NCBI GenBank assembly: GCA_021613535.1
Contig: CP075494.1
Coordinates: forward strand, 11,780,001-11,844,000
DNA: 64,000 bases
Direction of reading: 5' to 3'
Source of the DNA: Adineta vaga
Lineage: Eukaryota > Rotifera
Shown here: piece after piece, positions 13,539 through 24,437 of the stretch
Position numbering within the stretch: the first letter of the stretch is position 1
Layout: each line of letters begins with the position of its first letter
Made by a program: the position numbers and the translations under genes
The notes under the pieces: generated by a model
What the model was told of the DNA's origin: nothing
Database searches by the model: none
Seen by the model: the letters and a program-made list of their open reading frames with translations, nothing else

Positions 13539-16500
13539 TCAATTGGTTGTATCTGTCGTAGGCGTACTTGAAACAACCGTAGGTGTTGATGAATCTGCAT
13601 TGGTATTAATCTTTGAAAATGACTCATCAATTTCAGAACATGTTGTATTCTTCGCTTCAGTATCAGTTGAGAATGATTGCTCTTGTTGTTTCTGTTCGTC
13701 AGTTGTATCTAAAAAATTCAAGATAAAGTAAAAACATTTAATCTCTATATGTTTGATGATATCTATTAGATCTTGTGAATATTCATTAAATATCCTATTA
13801 AGAATTAGCATACAAATAGAGAAAGAAGAAGAACAAGAAAAGATACTGTTTTGTTTTTTCGATTTATTATTGATCTTATCATAAAATCGATATTTAACGA
13901 GTGTTACAAAATTATGATATGGTTTCAATCATTAAAGCAGAACAAAAAAAAAACGAAAAAAGTAACCCGTTGAATGATGATTATTTTTGACAGATATTTT
14001 CAGTTATATATTGTCTGTTTGCATGCTTCAATGCTCTATCATATACTTCATCATATCTTTTGACACTTCTATTATTCAGTACAGTGTACAGATGTAAGGA
14101 TCCCGCGACACACATATTTATTACCTTTTCAAATAATGAAATGAAGACAATAATTACTACTAAATAGTATGATTTGTTGTGAGCTTTATACTTTCGTTCT
14201 CTCGATATGTTTAATGAGAAGAGGGTCGATCAAAGAAAAATATCTTCTATCAATACAAATAGACAAAATATCGTGTCGGGATTCTATTTACTGCTTTTCA
14301 ATTAAACGAAGAGATTATTTCTTGACAACATGCGATATATTTCTTTTCTCAAGGAAACGAAAATAAACCAATACTCGACAGAAGATATCTCATCTGTAGT
14401 AATAAGATCATTTATATGGATGTGAAAGTATATCGTTAATAGAACAATGTATATGATGTACTTTTTCATATCTTTTTTCTATCTATATAATTATACTAAA
14501 GAATGTTTGACGATGAGCATAGTATTGAATGAGAGAGCGTGACTCTTTCGCATGTGTCGTCTTTTTATCGTCGCAATCTTCATCACACTTCTGTCACCAA
14601 GCATGTGACTATGAGTTAACTCAATGATTTTCATCAGCGACACAATGAGACAGAAGAAATTCATTCATTGATAAGATCAATAGCGCATAGTGTCAATGAC
14701 TGACCTGTTCATAAGTAAATGAAATGAACAAATTATTCACATATAAAAATTTGATGAGAGAGAGATCAATACGATCTGATTAAATCGGCGAAAAATGAAA
14801 AGCAACGATCTTGAATATCTTACCTGCTGTTTTATGAATTGAACCAGTAATTGTTGCTATTTCTTCATCAACAAAAACATCTTCAGCATCGAACGATTCA
14901 TTTCTTTGTTGATGACGACGTTGGTAAGAATTATTCGACGAACGACGATATTTTCGTTGTGAATGCGATGATGATGAAGGATAATTTGAATTCGACGAGA
15001 CCGATTCACTTTTTGATTGTTGTTGCTCTTGTTTGATAGGTAATGGATCAATCGTTCGTAAAATATCAATCATAATTTTTGTTAAAGAATGAATACCATT
15101 GAGATGTGTTGGTGGAGACTGAAGGGGTGTCTCAGGACCTGAATGTGAACGTTTTCGATTAGTTGTTGATTGATTTGGAAAAACAAAAGCACGACTGGAA
15201 TGCACCCGTTGTCGTTTTGATGAATTTCGACTTGGATACAGACTATCATCTGTTAATGGTGCCATTAATGGAGAGTAGAGTGGATAGGCTGGTTTGGAAT
15301 GATAAGAAGATGCTGTACTTGATGAATTACTATATTCTTGTTGCCACCATGTATTCGATGATGCTGATTGCGGACTATTCATACTCCATGATTGACGATG
15401 ATGAGGAACGTATTGTGGAACAAGTGAAAGTAATGGTCGAATTGTTGAAGGATTTGTTGGAACAGAATGATTATATGATTCAGAATAGTAACGTGAACGT
15501 GAATAGCGATTATTATAATAATCAACTTGTGTTGCACGTCGATGTAAATGAGCTGGAGCTAATTCAGAACGATACGTTGGAGAAAAATCAATCGGAGTAA
15601 AATCAGGTGCATCAGGATTCAAATGAATTTCACTGGTTGTATTATTCTCATTTCCTATATGCAATAACCGAGTTAATTCACGTGTTGCTTCACCTAAATC
15701 CATTTTATTTGTTGTTTGTGATGAGACATTTTCATTTATATCACCGAGTTCAGATGATGAACAAGATGATGTCGAATGACGATGTTGTTGTTGTTCACGA
15801 ATACTAACCGATGCTCGTTTATCATCGGTTGATAAGATTTCACCAACTGATACTTCCACGGATGTTGATGGTAATCTTTGCGAAACGTTTGTAATTGTTG
15901 CTGATTTCGGACTATCTAAAGATGAGACTAGTGATGAAGCAGCAGCTGAACGTGCATCGACAGGTTTTGGGCGTATTTTCGTTGCTAAAGGATTTGATGA
16001 TGGATCACGATTTTCGTCACTCATAGTTCGATTAGTATTTGATGGGGAAATATTATCGATATCAGATGGATGTGTGGAACTGCTTTTCTAAAAATGAGAA
16101 GAATACTTAATCAAATCGAAGTGAATTAAAACAGATGTGCCTATGACAATATAATCGGGTATAAATATAGAAATAAACATGAGATTATCAATTCTATTAG
16201 TAAAGATCATGTAATAAGTCTTATTTAAGAATATTGTTTCAAAATAAATTAAAGAAAAAAAAACAAAATTCTTCTTCATCAAAATCTCAAATTAGAACAT
16301 AATAAAGAGGAGTAAAACATGATGGAGACAGCTTGAGAATCGAATAGACAGATAGGTAGTGGATGAGGACATTTCTGTTTCGGGAAGTAATGAGAGAAAG
16401 AAACAGCTGTGCATGTGTGTGTGTGTGTACAGGCAAAAATGATCATTCTAATAAATCTACTGAAGAAATCTGAAAATAATACGCCTCTCTATTTAGTTTG

Positions 16501-16959
16501 AAAGAAAATTTTCTTCTCTGTATCATATTCAATGAACGAAAACACCTTTGATTATTCTTTCTGAAAAAGAAAATAGTCATTTGTTTTCACGATCATTGTT
16601 AGGATATTTGTGTGCAATGACCTTTTTTTTTTAAATAAAATTATATATATATATAATTATAAACCAGTCTGTTCCATGTTTTTTCGTCAAAGACTTTCAG
16701 CCTATGTAAGGAGAAAAGAAAGGAATAGGAAAGAAAAGAACAAGTTCTGTTAGGCCGGTTGGTGGCTAGAAATGAAGAGTCTAAACATAGGGACTTGCAT
16801 CCGCACACTATTTGCCCAAGGAAACAAGACAAGTTAACATTAAAAGTTTTGAAAAGGAACTTATAAAAAGGACGCCGTTGATGAGAAGAAGATATTTACT
16901 TGAATATGATCTGACAAAACCTGCTGTTGTGATGATGTCTGTTCACTGTTAGATGCCAT
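13539..16959 (-). CDS. Disordered PAM2-motif protein (predicted PABP partner)
   Basis: Three exons join in phase: 16959-16900 (MASNSEQTSS start), 16087-14824 and 13708-13539, giving 497 residues. The 1.1-kb second intron is unusually long for this window. The chain is Ser/Gln/Asn/Tyr-rich and predicted to be disordered. Around residues 176-185 it reads LNPDAPDFTP, an excellent match to the PAM2 consensus that binds the MLLE domain of poly(A)-binding protein, as in PAIP, ataxin-2, TOB and eRF3. A leucine-rich helix (RELTRLLHI) lies just before it. A short helical stretch (SLTKIMIDILRTI) and an Arg/Ser-rich tail follow. Known PAM2 proteins act in mRNA translation or deadenylation; that role here is inferred from the motif alone. 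No catalytic or RNA-binding domain was seen. The start ATG is the first in exon one and fits the first 60-nt exon exactly. Confidence 0.72.
15593..15622 (-). other. PAM2 motif (MLLE-binding peptide)
   Basis: The ten codons encode LNPDAPDFTP. The invariant Leu, Ala and Phe of PAM2 are at positions 1, 5 and 8, with Asn-Pro at 2-3 and a terminal Pro. Flanking sequence is polar and flexible, as expected for an exposed linear motif. Confidence 0.75.
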
Positions 16960-17737
16960 TAGATTCAACTGAATGAATAGATGAATGAATGAGTTAGTTA
17001 GTTAGTTTTTTCTTCAATGAAACATGTCGGTATGATATTTTTCGTTGTCGTCATTTACGTTTATCACTCGTGGAATGTTCCATTTAAAGCTTGTGGTTCC
17101 ATCGTCAACGATAAGAAGTGTGATTCTCTCATTTTCATCTTCCGTTTTATCGACGTCGACGACAGTAGCTAGAATAGAAGAAATAGTAGGGGCAATAGCA
17201 TTGAGTATGATGGCAACGATTCTTTCTCTAAAAAAACCCGACTGCTTATATTCCGTTTTTTCTTCATCGTCTCTATTTTTTCTTCTTTTTTTCTTTGTCG
17301 TTCTGTGGCACGTTCAGAACGTCATTATGAGTTGCATTCCCGTTTGCATGCATACTGTTCGTCGTCGACGTCAATTGTTGTTACTGCTAGTTCTGTTATT
17401 TTCCTTCAAACTCAACAAATAATGAATGTTGTTGTGTAGAACGTGTAGGAGTAGAAGATGAATACAATGAAATCGTGATCGTTCTCCTTCGCGACGTGGA
17501 AACGACGTTCTCCGAAAGAAGGAATTGTCATGCATAATCAAAAGATAGCAGATATGAGAGAAACAAATACAATGTTCTTTAATATATTAGAAAATATAGA
17601 TATTGTCGTATCAAATGGCGACTACTTTATTTTTTATTTCTTAAATGACTATAGACAGAATTCATTCAATCATTTTTTTCTCTTGTGTAAAAAGAAAAAA
17701 ACATCAAAGCACGATGATCTTTCGTACTATTCTAATT
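16960..17737. other. Promoter-side region of the PAM2 gene
   Basis: It lies between the PAM2 gene start and the SEA gene 3' end, both minus strand. A plus-strand frame at 17045-17422 is pyrimidine-rich and shows no protein character. I see no gene. Confidence 0.4.
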
Positions 17738-18978
17738 CTAATTCAGTTTCATAAATTTAACTGAATTTGGATCCTCATAATCTCCGTCATAATCCGTTCC
17801 ACCGCTGCCGATATCTGTTGTAGAATTGAATACTATGGATAGAATTGTACCACCGAATAATTGTTTATTGATAATTGTTCGATTAAGAAATGCATTAAGT
17901 CGAGTTACATTTTGATAGCGTGTAAAACCTAATGTAAAATCACCAATGATACTTCCATTACGATAGTTAAAAACGACACATGCGGAATAAAAGATTGCAT
18001 ATTTAGTTTTACGATCTGAGAGTGTTGTACTAACCTAGAATAGAAGGGAATTACGACGATATATGTTTGATAAAATACTTACTAAAGTACAAAATTCTCT
18101 TTGATAATTTTTCGCTAATGTTGATGAACTAGAAAGAAGAACCGGATCAAAACGAGATCGTACAAGTATATAACCAGTATAATAATCCGTTGTTGATTCT
18201 TTAGGTTTTCGAACTAGAAGAAAATAATATTTTGACTTGATATCGTTTTTATGCCAATCTCTTACCTAGAATAACAGCAATAACAATAGCAACTACAATC
18301 ATCACTATGATCGCAGTAATAGATAGACCGATGATAATTCGACGGCGTCTTGTTTTCAATTTAGATGAAGTTATTACAGATGTATCTTGTTCATTTTCTA
18401 CTCGTCCTGGTCGACGATAAGATCCTAGAACATATGGTATATGTCCATTTTCTGATTCAACTGTAGAAGCAGCTTTTTGATAATATCGTCGAGAAAGAGG
18501 AGGAGATTTTTGACCACTTCGAGCAGCAATACGTTTCCATTGTTCTGTGTGTTAAGTAGAAAATAAACAAAGCGATTGTTTTGAGTAATAAAACTTACCA
18601 GTATTTTGTAAGCCAGGCATTTCACTTAGTTGTAAATCTGCAAGAGTTGTTTCTGCTACGAGATCATCAAATGGTTGAATTTCTTGTCGAACTGTTAATG
18701 GATTTCTCTAATTATGATATCAAAACATTGAATTTAAATTTTACTTATTAAGAAAAACAAATTACTCGATGAAGTTTATCACTAGGAATTGATACTGATT
18801 CCTTATCATTCGAAGTAGGACCATTGAGCTGTTTTGATGTGATAAAATTTTGATCGATATGCAAATTCTTCAGAGGAGAATTGTTTGAAACATGTTTTCT
18901 AGAAAAATAATGATCGAGAAAATAAACAGTAGCACAATCATTTACTTACGAAGTCTTCTTTTTAACCATTGTTGACAT
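17738..18978 (-). CDS. Type II membrane protein with SEA-like ectodomain
   Basis: Six exons join in phase: 18978-18950, 18898-18766, 18707-18599, 18544-18266, 18213-18083 and 18034-17738, giving 325 residues. The N-terminal ~155 residues are polar and end in the basic stop KTRRRR. A single hydrophobic helix follows at about residues 160-183 (IIIGLSITAIIVMIVVAI). There is no signal peptide, so the charge pattern places the N-terminus in the cytoplasm. The ectodomain contains DYYTGYILVRSRF and, near residue 254, NYRNGSIIGDFTLGF. This resembles the SEA strand that carries the GS-VV autocleavage site, here G-S-I-I. Several N-x-T/S sites lie in the ectodomain. SEA domains occur in mucin-like and adhesion proteins and in type II proteases; no protease domain follows here. 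The function is unknown. Confidence 0.72.
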
Positions 18979-19504
18979 GTCTGGTTGATGGGCAATTCTG
19001 TTTCACCAATCAGTAATATCAATGCAACTCCCTGCACGTGTGTTTAGTCATCCGTAGACACAAAAGATACATCTACGTTTTTTTTTTCGTTCTTCCTTTT
19101 TCCCAGCCCACCATATTACTTTACATTGCCTGAATGATGTACAATGAAATGATACATTGATTTAGTTATCGTAGATGAGTTATAATCGTAGAACTATGCA
19201 AAAAATTTGCTAATAGAGTATTTCTAAATGTCGTCGATGCGTCTGATTGAAAGAAAAAATATTTCATAAGTAATAAGAAAATTATCTGTATAAACAAGGG
19301 CGTATGTTCGTTCAATATCGATCGATCAGTGATCAATTTTTTTGTAGTTACGTAGTAGAAACTAGTTTTATTGTTTGAATAACTTATCGTTAGGTTAAAT
19401 TCAAACGGTGAATGCTTCCTTTCCTTTCAATCAATGACTGTGATGTGTATGGCTATTTATTTTTCTATAGTTTCATTTTCTTTTAGTAAACAAACAGATG
19501 TAAA
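18979..19504. other. Intergenic region between SEA and ART-TPR genes
   Basis: AT-rich DNA, with no supported coding content. It holds the SEA gene promoter and the 3' flank of the ART-TPR gene. Confidence 0.4.
19456..19461 (-). terminator. Polyadenylation signal AATAAA (ART-TPR copy 1)
   Basis: AATAAA on the minus strand, 44 nt after the stop codon of the ART-TPR gene that ends at 19505. Confidence 0.45.
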
Positions 19505-21427
19505 TTACAATTTCATTCTTCGCATGCGTTCGAGATTTTTTCTTCGTTGTTGAAGATTGGGATGATCTTCTGGTAATGATTTTTGACCAATTTGAACAGC
19601 ACGTTCAAAAAATGAATAAGCTTCTGCATAGTTATTCAGCGCTTCATACATTAAGCCGATATTGTTACACGATGCACCCAATTGAGGATGATTCGGAATG
19701 GATATGTCTTGTTGAATTTTAAGAGCTTTTTCATATGAAACAAGTGCTTTCGAATATTCATTCAAATTTTTGTAAACAACACCAATATTATTATAGGTCA
19801 TAGCCAAATCAGGAAGATTAGGAGGTTGAGCTTGCTGTCGAAGTGCAAGAGCTTTTTGATGATAATCAAGTGCTTGTCGATAATCATTCATGTTGTTATA
19901 AACTACAGCAATATTGTTGTACGAATTAGCGATATTAAAATGATTGAGAGGCTGTTTTTCCTTTTCAATTGCTAATGATTTTTTATAGAATTCAATAGCA
20001 TCTTGATATTGTCCTTGTTTGTCTTTGATTGAACCGAGTTGATGATAAATCGACGCTTTTTCATTCTTATTCGTTGTCTGTTCAAGTAACATTGAATAGA
20101 TTTCTTCCGCTTTCCCATGTTGATTCATGTCATTCAACACCAAACCTAATCGATACCAACCTTCCGTATCTGGAAAACTTGCTTCTCGTATGTAATTAGT
20201 GAGTATACATAAGTCTTTATCATTGTCACTAGTAAGAGATAAATTTACTTCGTAGAGTCGATTAGTTCCATTGAGTGATTTAATATCATTAACACGGAAC
20301 ACGCTATGCATAGAAAATAATATCTCATTTTCCTTCGGATAGTAACTAATACCACGAACAGAAGCAAATGGTATTGTTGATTGGCTTGGATCTATGTTCA
20401 TCACAAATAGAATTCCTATTAATTCCGGATTATTCAATTTGTCTTTTGCGAATTCAAGAGCAATATCACGAGTTTCACTGGTAGATAAAAAGCTATCAAA
20501 TGACATTAATCCACCCTTTGTTTGAGTTAATTTCTTAAAATTTTCATGAGATAAATCCTGTCCACGATACACGGTGAAGCTTTTATCAGAAGATTGACCA
20601 CCATATTGTTCTTCATGTAATTTTTTAATATGTTGACACAGATCCTTGATAAAGAATCCCATTCGTGTAATAATATCACCATCCATCTTTCGTATTCCAC
20701 TGTTCAGCATACGATATAGAAAGGAAGGACAAGTATACCACCAGATAGGTGTCTTCTGGCGATATATACCTTCCAATAGTTTAATATTCTCCAATTCATG
20801 GGTATTGCCAACAAAAAATTCTCGACAATAATCGACATAATCTTGAATGTGTTGATCTTCGAAGTCAATGGTCAGAAGTATTTCTTTGATAATTAGTGTG
20901 TACATAAAAGATGGATCTAGTTGATTCGGATTCTTACCAATTGGTACAAAACTCATAGATACATAATTTTCTTCGCATTTTTTAGCCGTTTCCTCCAGAG
21001 CTCTACATATAGATGTTATTTCTGTAAAAACACCTTTTATTTTTCCCCATTTTTTTGCCCATCCTTCGTGATGTGTTCGATTTCCACAAAAGATAAATAT
21101 GGAATCGATTTGGGACATATCATGTATTTGAGGCACGATATGCTGACCAAGTGCACCTGAAATAATCATACAAGCTTTACGATCTGTAATGGTTTGTATG
21201 AATTGGATGCAATCGTCACCATCCATGCATATACAGACATCATTGATAATGCGTTGAAGTAAAGTAATTGTATTCTGATAATCTTTGCTGTCTTCATCAA
21301 TGTTACTATCCAACCATATAAGAAGAAGACTTTGCACTTTTTGAATATCATTACGACGTCGTCGTTCATGTGTTTTGTTTGAGTATTCATCTGTATCGTT
21401 GTATTTGTTGCTTGCCATCGATTTCAC
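19505..21427 (-). CDS. ART-TPR protein copy 1: arginine ADP-ribosyltransferase with TPRs
   Basis: A single-exon gene of 640 residues. It has three parts. Residues ~25-150 form an alpha/beta domain shared by all three copies here (LLIWLDSNI, CMIISGALGQ, SIFIFC); I do not recognise its family. Residues ~270-400 are an ART of the R-S-E type: FTVYRGQ (Arg ~287), FLSTS (~313) and the E-x-E loop as ENEILFSM (~364). Enzymes of this type move ADP-ribose from NAD to arginine. Residues ~430-635 hold one degenerate and four full 42-residue TPRs of kinesin-light-chain style (YNNI--VY...Y--AL--Y-KAL). No signal peptide or membrane helix, so it is probably cytoplasmic. It lies in tandem with copy 2, 0.7 kb away. 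Substrate and partners are unknown. The ATG at 21427 is first in frame; a second ATG lies three codons later. Confidence 0.88.
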   Translation of the reverse strand: MKSMASNKYNDTDEYSNKTHERRRRNDIQKVQSLLLIWLDSNIDEDSKDYQNTITLLQRIINDVCICMDGDDCIQFIQTITDRKACMIISGALGQHIVPQIHDMSQIDSIFIFCGNRTHHEGWAKKWGKIKGVFTEITSICRALEETAKKCEENYVSMSFVPIGKNPNQLDPSFMYTLIIKEILLTIDFEDQHIQDYVDYCREFFVGNTHELENIKLLEGIYRQKTPIWWYTCPSFLYRMLNSGIRKMDGDIITRMGFFIKDLCQHIKKLHEEQYGGQSSDKSFTVYRGQDLSHENFKKLTQTKGGLMSFDSFLSTSETRDIALEFAKDKLNNPELIGILFVMNIDPSQSTIPFASVRGISYYPKENEILFSMHSVFRVNDIKSLNGTNRLYEVNLSLTSDNDKDLCILTNYIREASFPDTEGWYRLGLVLNDMNQHGKAEEIYSMLLEQTTNKNEKASIYHQLGSIKDKQGQYQDAIEFYKKSLAIEKEKQPLNHFNIANSYNNIAVVYNNMNDYRQALDYHQKALALRQQAQPPNLPDLAMTYNNIGVVYKNLNEYSKALVSYEKALKIQQDISIPNHPQLGASCNNIGLMYEALNNYAEAYSFFERAVQIGQKSLPEDHPNLQQRRKNLERMRRMKL

Positions 21428-22154
21428 CTGTTTGTAGAGAATGTAAATGCAAATGGCTTCAAAAATAATGCATAAGAATCTTCTTCACAAGTCTGTTTTC
21501 TGTGTTGTCAACTGTGTTTTTATTTTTACGTTTTTGTAAACCATCATTTTTTTCTCCGAAAGATTGAGTGATGGTAGATGAAGAACGACAAAGTTTAACA
21601 AAATGTTGTTTTAGTTAATAGTCATGAAAACACTTGACGAAAAGATTTATTTAGTCTACTTAAGAGAAGAGAAATGTTCTCAAATATTTTTCATTCTATT
21701 CATAGTTGTATTGCTGTGTATGATTGGAGAGATATACAAAGTATTGGCATCATATTTAAGATAAACTTCTTTTTAATTGCTTTTTTCGTATTTATTCTGG
21801 TATTTGAAAATTCCACATGATGAATACTCAGAAGAAGGGATTATTGTCTTTGAAAAAATTGACGCTACGAACAAACGAAGAAACACAACGAAATTTCGTG
21901 AAAAGTATCTTCATTATTCTTTAGATCGTCGTTGAATCTCATAGCTCGAAAGATACTTCAATAAATGCTCAAACAATATTCTCACGCTCAGGTATCTATC
22001 CTACCTTGATCATTTTTATGGAAAACATCATGGTAGTAAACATGTTGACACAGATTGAAAATACATATCTATTCTTTCTATAAATAAAGGTTTTACGGAA
22101 ACGATCAGCCTAGACAATAAGCAAATAAGTATTATCGTGCTGTATTTTTCTTTC
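21428..22154. other. Intergenic spacer between tandem ART-TPR copies
   Basis: About 0.7 kb of AT-rich DNA separates the two minus-strand copies. I see no gene, no recognisable transposon end and no shared long repeat. Confidence 0.4.
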
Positions 22155-24437
22155 TTAATATCTGTTGAAAAGTGTGTGATTTTGATTCGCCGCTTTTTTT
22201 CTATACAGTATAAGAGAGAATAAAGTGAGTATCAGAAAAATGTTACGAAAACATGACTGAAAGATTCTGACTATTTCACTAATATTGTTATAGATACCGA
22301 CCAATTTACGATGATTCAGAAGATCTGATTTTTGCCAAATGACTAAGGCTTTTTCGTACGATGCAGTTGCTTTCAGATAATCACGCATTTCACGATGCAC
22401 AGTACCACGAGCATAGTAAAATCCGGCTAAAGAAGGATGATTAGAAGGAAAAGATTGTTGTTGAATCAGGAGAGCTTTCTCATAACAAGAAAGCGCTTTT
22501 GCGAAATTGTTGAAGGACAGTGCCAAATCAGGATGATTTGGAGCAAGTGATTGTTGTCGAATAGAAAGTGCTTTTTCATGATATGAAAGTGCTTTTCGAT
22601 ACTCACCCATGTTGTGATATACTAAACCCATATTGTTGTACGATCCTGCCAAATTAGGATGGGTGGATGGACGTATTTGTTGCCAAATTGCAAGAGCTTT
22701 TTCATATGAAGACAGTGCATTTTGATAGTCACCCATATGTCGATATACCTCGCCAATATTGTTGTAGTAGGCAGCTCGATTAGAATGACTAGGAGAAAAT
22801 GATTGATGTTGAATTCCAAGAGCTTTTGTATGAGATAAAAGTGCGTTTGGATAATCACTCATAGCGTCATACGCATTACCAATGTTATTGTAAGATGCAG
22901 CCAAGATAGGGTCATTAGGAAGAAGATCTTTTTGAAATATGTTTAGTGATTTTTGATGAAAGTTTAGTGCTGCATGATACTCTTGCTGATTGTATTTAAT
23001 ACAACCGAGTTGATGATACATCCATGCCTTACTGCTCTCATTCGTTGTTTGATCAAGTAGAATATGACAAATCTTCTCTGCCTGGTCATTTTGATGCATT
23101 TCAGTTAGTAAAAAACACAATCTGGACCATCCTTCATTATGTGGAGAACTCTCTTCTCGAATATGATTTGTAATTGTATTCAGTTCTGCATCGCTATCAC
23201 TGGTCAATGATAGATTTATTTCGTGAATTCGATTACTTTCATCTACTAATGTGATATCATGAATACGAAAAACACTATGCATCGAAAAAAGAACTTCGTC
23301 TTCATCCGGAAAGTAACTAATACCATGAATAGAAGCAAATGGAATTGTGGACTGGTTTGGATTAACTTTCATAACAAACACAATTCCTACCAAATCTAGA
23401 TTGCTTGCATTACTCTCGGCATAAAGATACGAAATATGTCGATCTTTACTAGTAGACAAGAAACTGTTGAACGACAGCAATCCACCTTGGAATTTCATCA
23501 GTTCATCGAAATCTGCTTTTGGCAATCCTTGACCACGATAAACTGTGAAGATTTCAGACGTAAGACGGTCTTTATATTGTTCCTTGTGCAGTCTTTCGAT
23601 ATTTCGATGAAGATCATTGATGAAAAATCCCATTCGAACAATAATATCGCCATCCATGGTTCGTAATGCACGATTAAGCATAGAATACAGGAAGCCTTCC
23701 CAAGTATACCACCATATGGATGTTTCTTGATGATATTTGGATTCTAATAACTTGACTTTGTCTAGTTTTTGTTTATTGTCATCAAATGCATCACAACAAT
23801 AATCAATGAATTTTTGAATGTGTTGTTTTCCAAAATTGATGCTCAACAATATTTCTTTTAAGAGTTGAGTATACATAAATGTTGGATCTAATTGATTCAA
23901 TTTCTTACCAGGTGTCACGAAACTTATTGGTATAGAATTCTGTTCACATTGATGAGTTATTTTTTTGACAACTTCGCAGATTGACATCATATCTTTGAAA
24001 ACACCTTTGATCTTTGACCATTGTTGCACTAAACCTTCACGATGTTTTTTCTTGTCACAAAATATTAAAATAGAATCCAGTTGTGAAATATCATGAACAC
24101 ATGGAACAATATGTTGTTCGAGTGACTGAGAGATGATCAAGCATATTTTATTATCGTTTATACTTAGAATAAATTCGATGCATTCATCACTATCCGTGAA
24201 TACATTGATGTCGTTCATCATATCTTGAAATTGTACAGGTATGCTTTGATAATTTCTAAAATTGTTATTAACACAAGTGTCTAACCAAACAACAACAACA
24301 TTTAGTAGCTTGTCAATGGTAATACATCGACGGCTAGCTACTTCTGTACGAGTTATAGGAATTTGTTCGTTTGTCATTGACTTTACTGACTTGTAGTTTA
24401 AAACGTGAATGTTATAGTTAGTTGTAGTCAATTTCAA
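22155..24437 (-). CDS. ART-TPR protein copy 2, with a shortened TPR and hydrophobic tail
   Basis: A single-exon gene of 760 residues with the same architecture as copy 1: N-terminal alpha/beta domain (VVVWLDTC, LIISQSLEQ, SILIFC), ART core with FTVYRGQ (Arg ~297), FLSTSKD (~328) and the E-x-E loop EDEVLFSM (~377), then about eight TPR units. All three ART signature regions are intact. Two oddities are visible. One TPR unit (about 22480-22575) is 32 rather than 42 residues: NN is followed directly by FAKAL, which looks like a 30-nt in-frame deletion. The last TPR decays into a hydrophobic stretch (IFLILTLFSLILY) and a basic tail unlike copies 1 and 3, suggesting a frameshifted or recruited 3' end. 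The ART core is nearly identical to copy 3. Catalysis is inferred from motifs; the target is unknown. Confidence 0.85.
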   Translation of the reverse strand: MKLTTTNYNIHVLNYKSVKSMTNEQIPITRTEVASRRCITIDKLLNVVVVWLDTCVNNNFRNYQSIPVQFQDMMNDINVFTDSDECIEFILSINDNKICLIISQSLEQHIVPCVHDISQLDSILIFCDKKKHREGLVQQWSKIKGVFKDMMSICEVVKKITHQCEQNSIPISFVTPGKKLNQLDPTFMYTQLLKEILLSINFGKQHIQKFIDYCCDAFDDNKQKLDKVKLLESKYHQETSIWWYTWEGFLYSMLNRALRTMDGDIIVRMGFFINDLHRNIERLHKEQYKDRLTSEIFTVYRGQGLPKADFDELMKFQGGLLSFNSFLSTSKDRHISYLYAESNASNLDLVGIVFVMKVNPNQSTIPFASIHGISYFPDEDEVLFSMHSVFRIHDITLVDESNRIHEINLSLTSDSDAELNTITNHIREESSPHNEGWSRLCFLLTEMHQNDQAEKICHILLDQTTNESSKAWMYHQLGCIKYNQQEYHAALNFHQKSLNIFQKDLLPNDPILAASYNNIGNAYDAMSDYPNALLSHTKALGIQHQSFSPSHSNRAAYYNNIGEVYRHMGDYQNALSSYEKALAIWQQIRPSTHPNLAGSYNNMGLVYHNMGEYRKALSYHEKALSIRQQSLAPNHPDLALSFNNFAKALSCYEKALLIQQQSFPSNHPSLAGFYYARGTVHREMRDYLKATASYEKALVIWQKSDLLNHRKLVGIYNNISEIVRIFQSCFRNIFLILTLFSLILYRKKAANQNHTLFNRY
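23266..23769 (-). repeat. 504-bp tract shared with ART-TPR copy 3 (inverted)
   Basis: This segment matches 51290-51793 in inverted orientation with five mismatches, and similarity falls sharply at both ends. It spans the ART catalytic core. Confidence 0.93.

Noticed and set aside
15163-15600. 145-codon plus-strand frame
   Set aside because: It is the antisense shadow of the PAM2-protein exon, whose frame, splice sites and motif are better supported.
17045-17422. 125-codon plus-strand frame with Leu/Phe-rich segments
   Set aside because: The hydrophobic character comes from pyrimidine tracts; no start context, intron structure or paralogue supports it.
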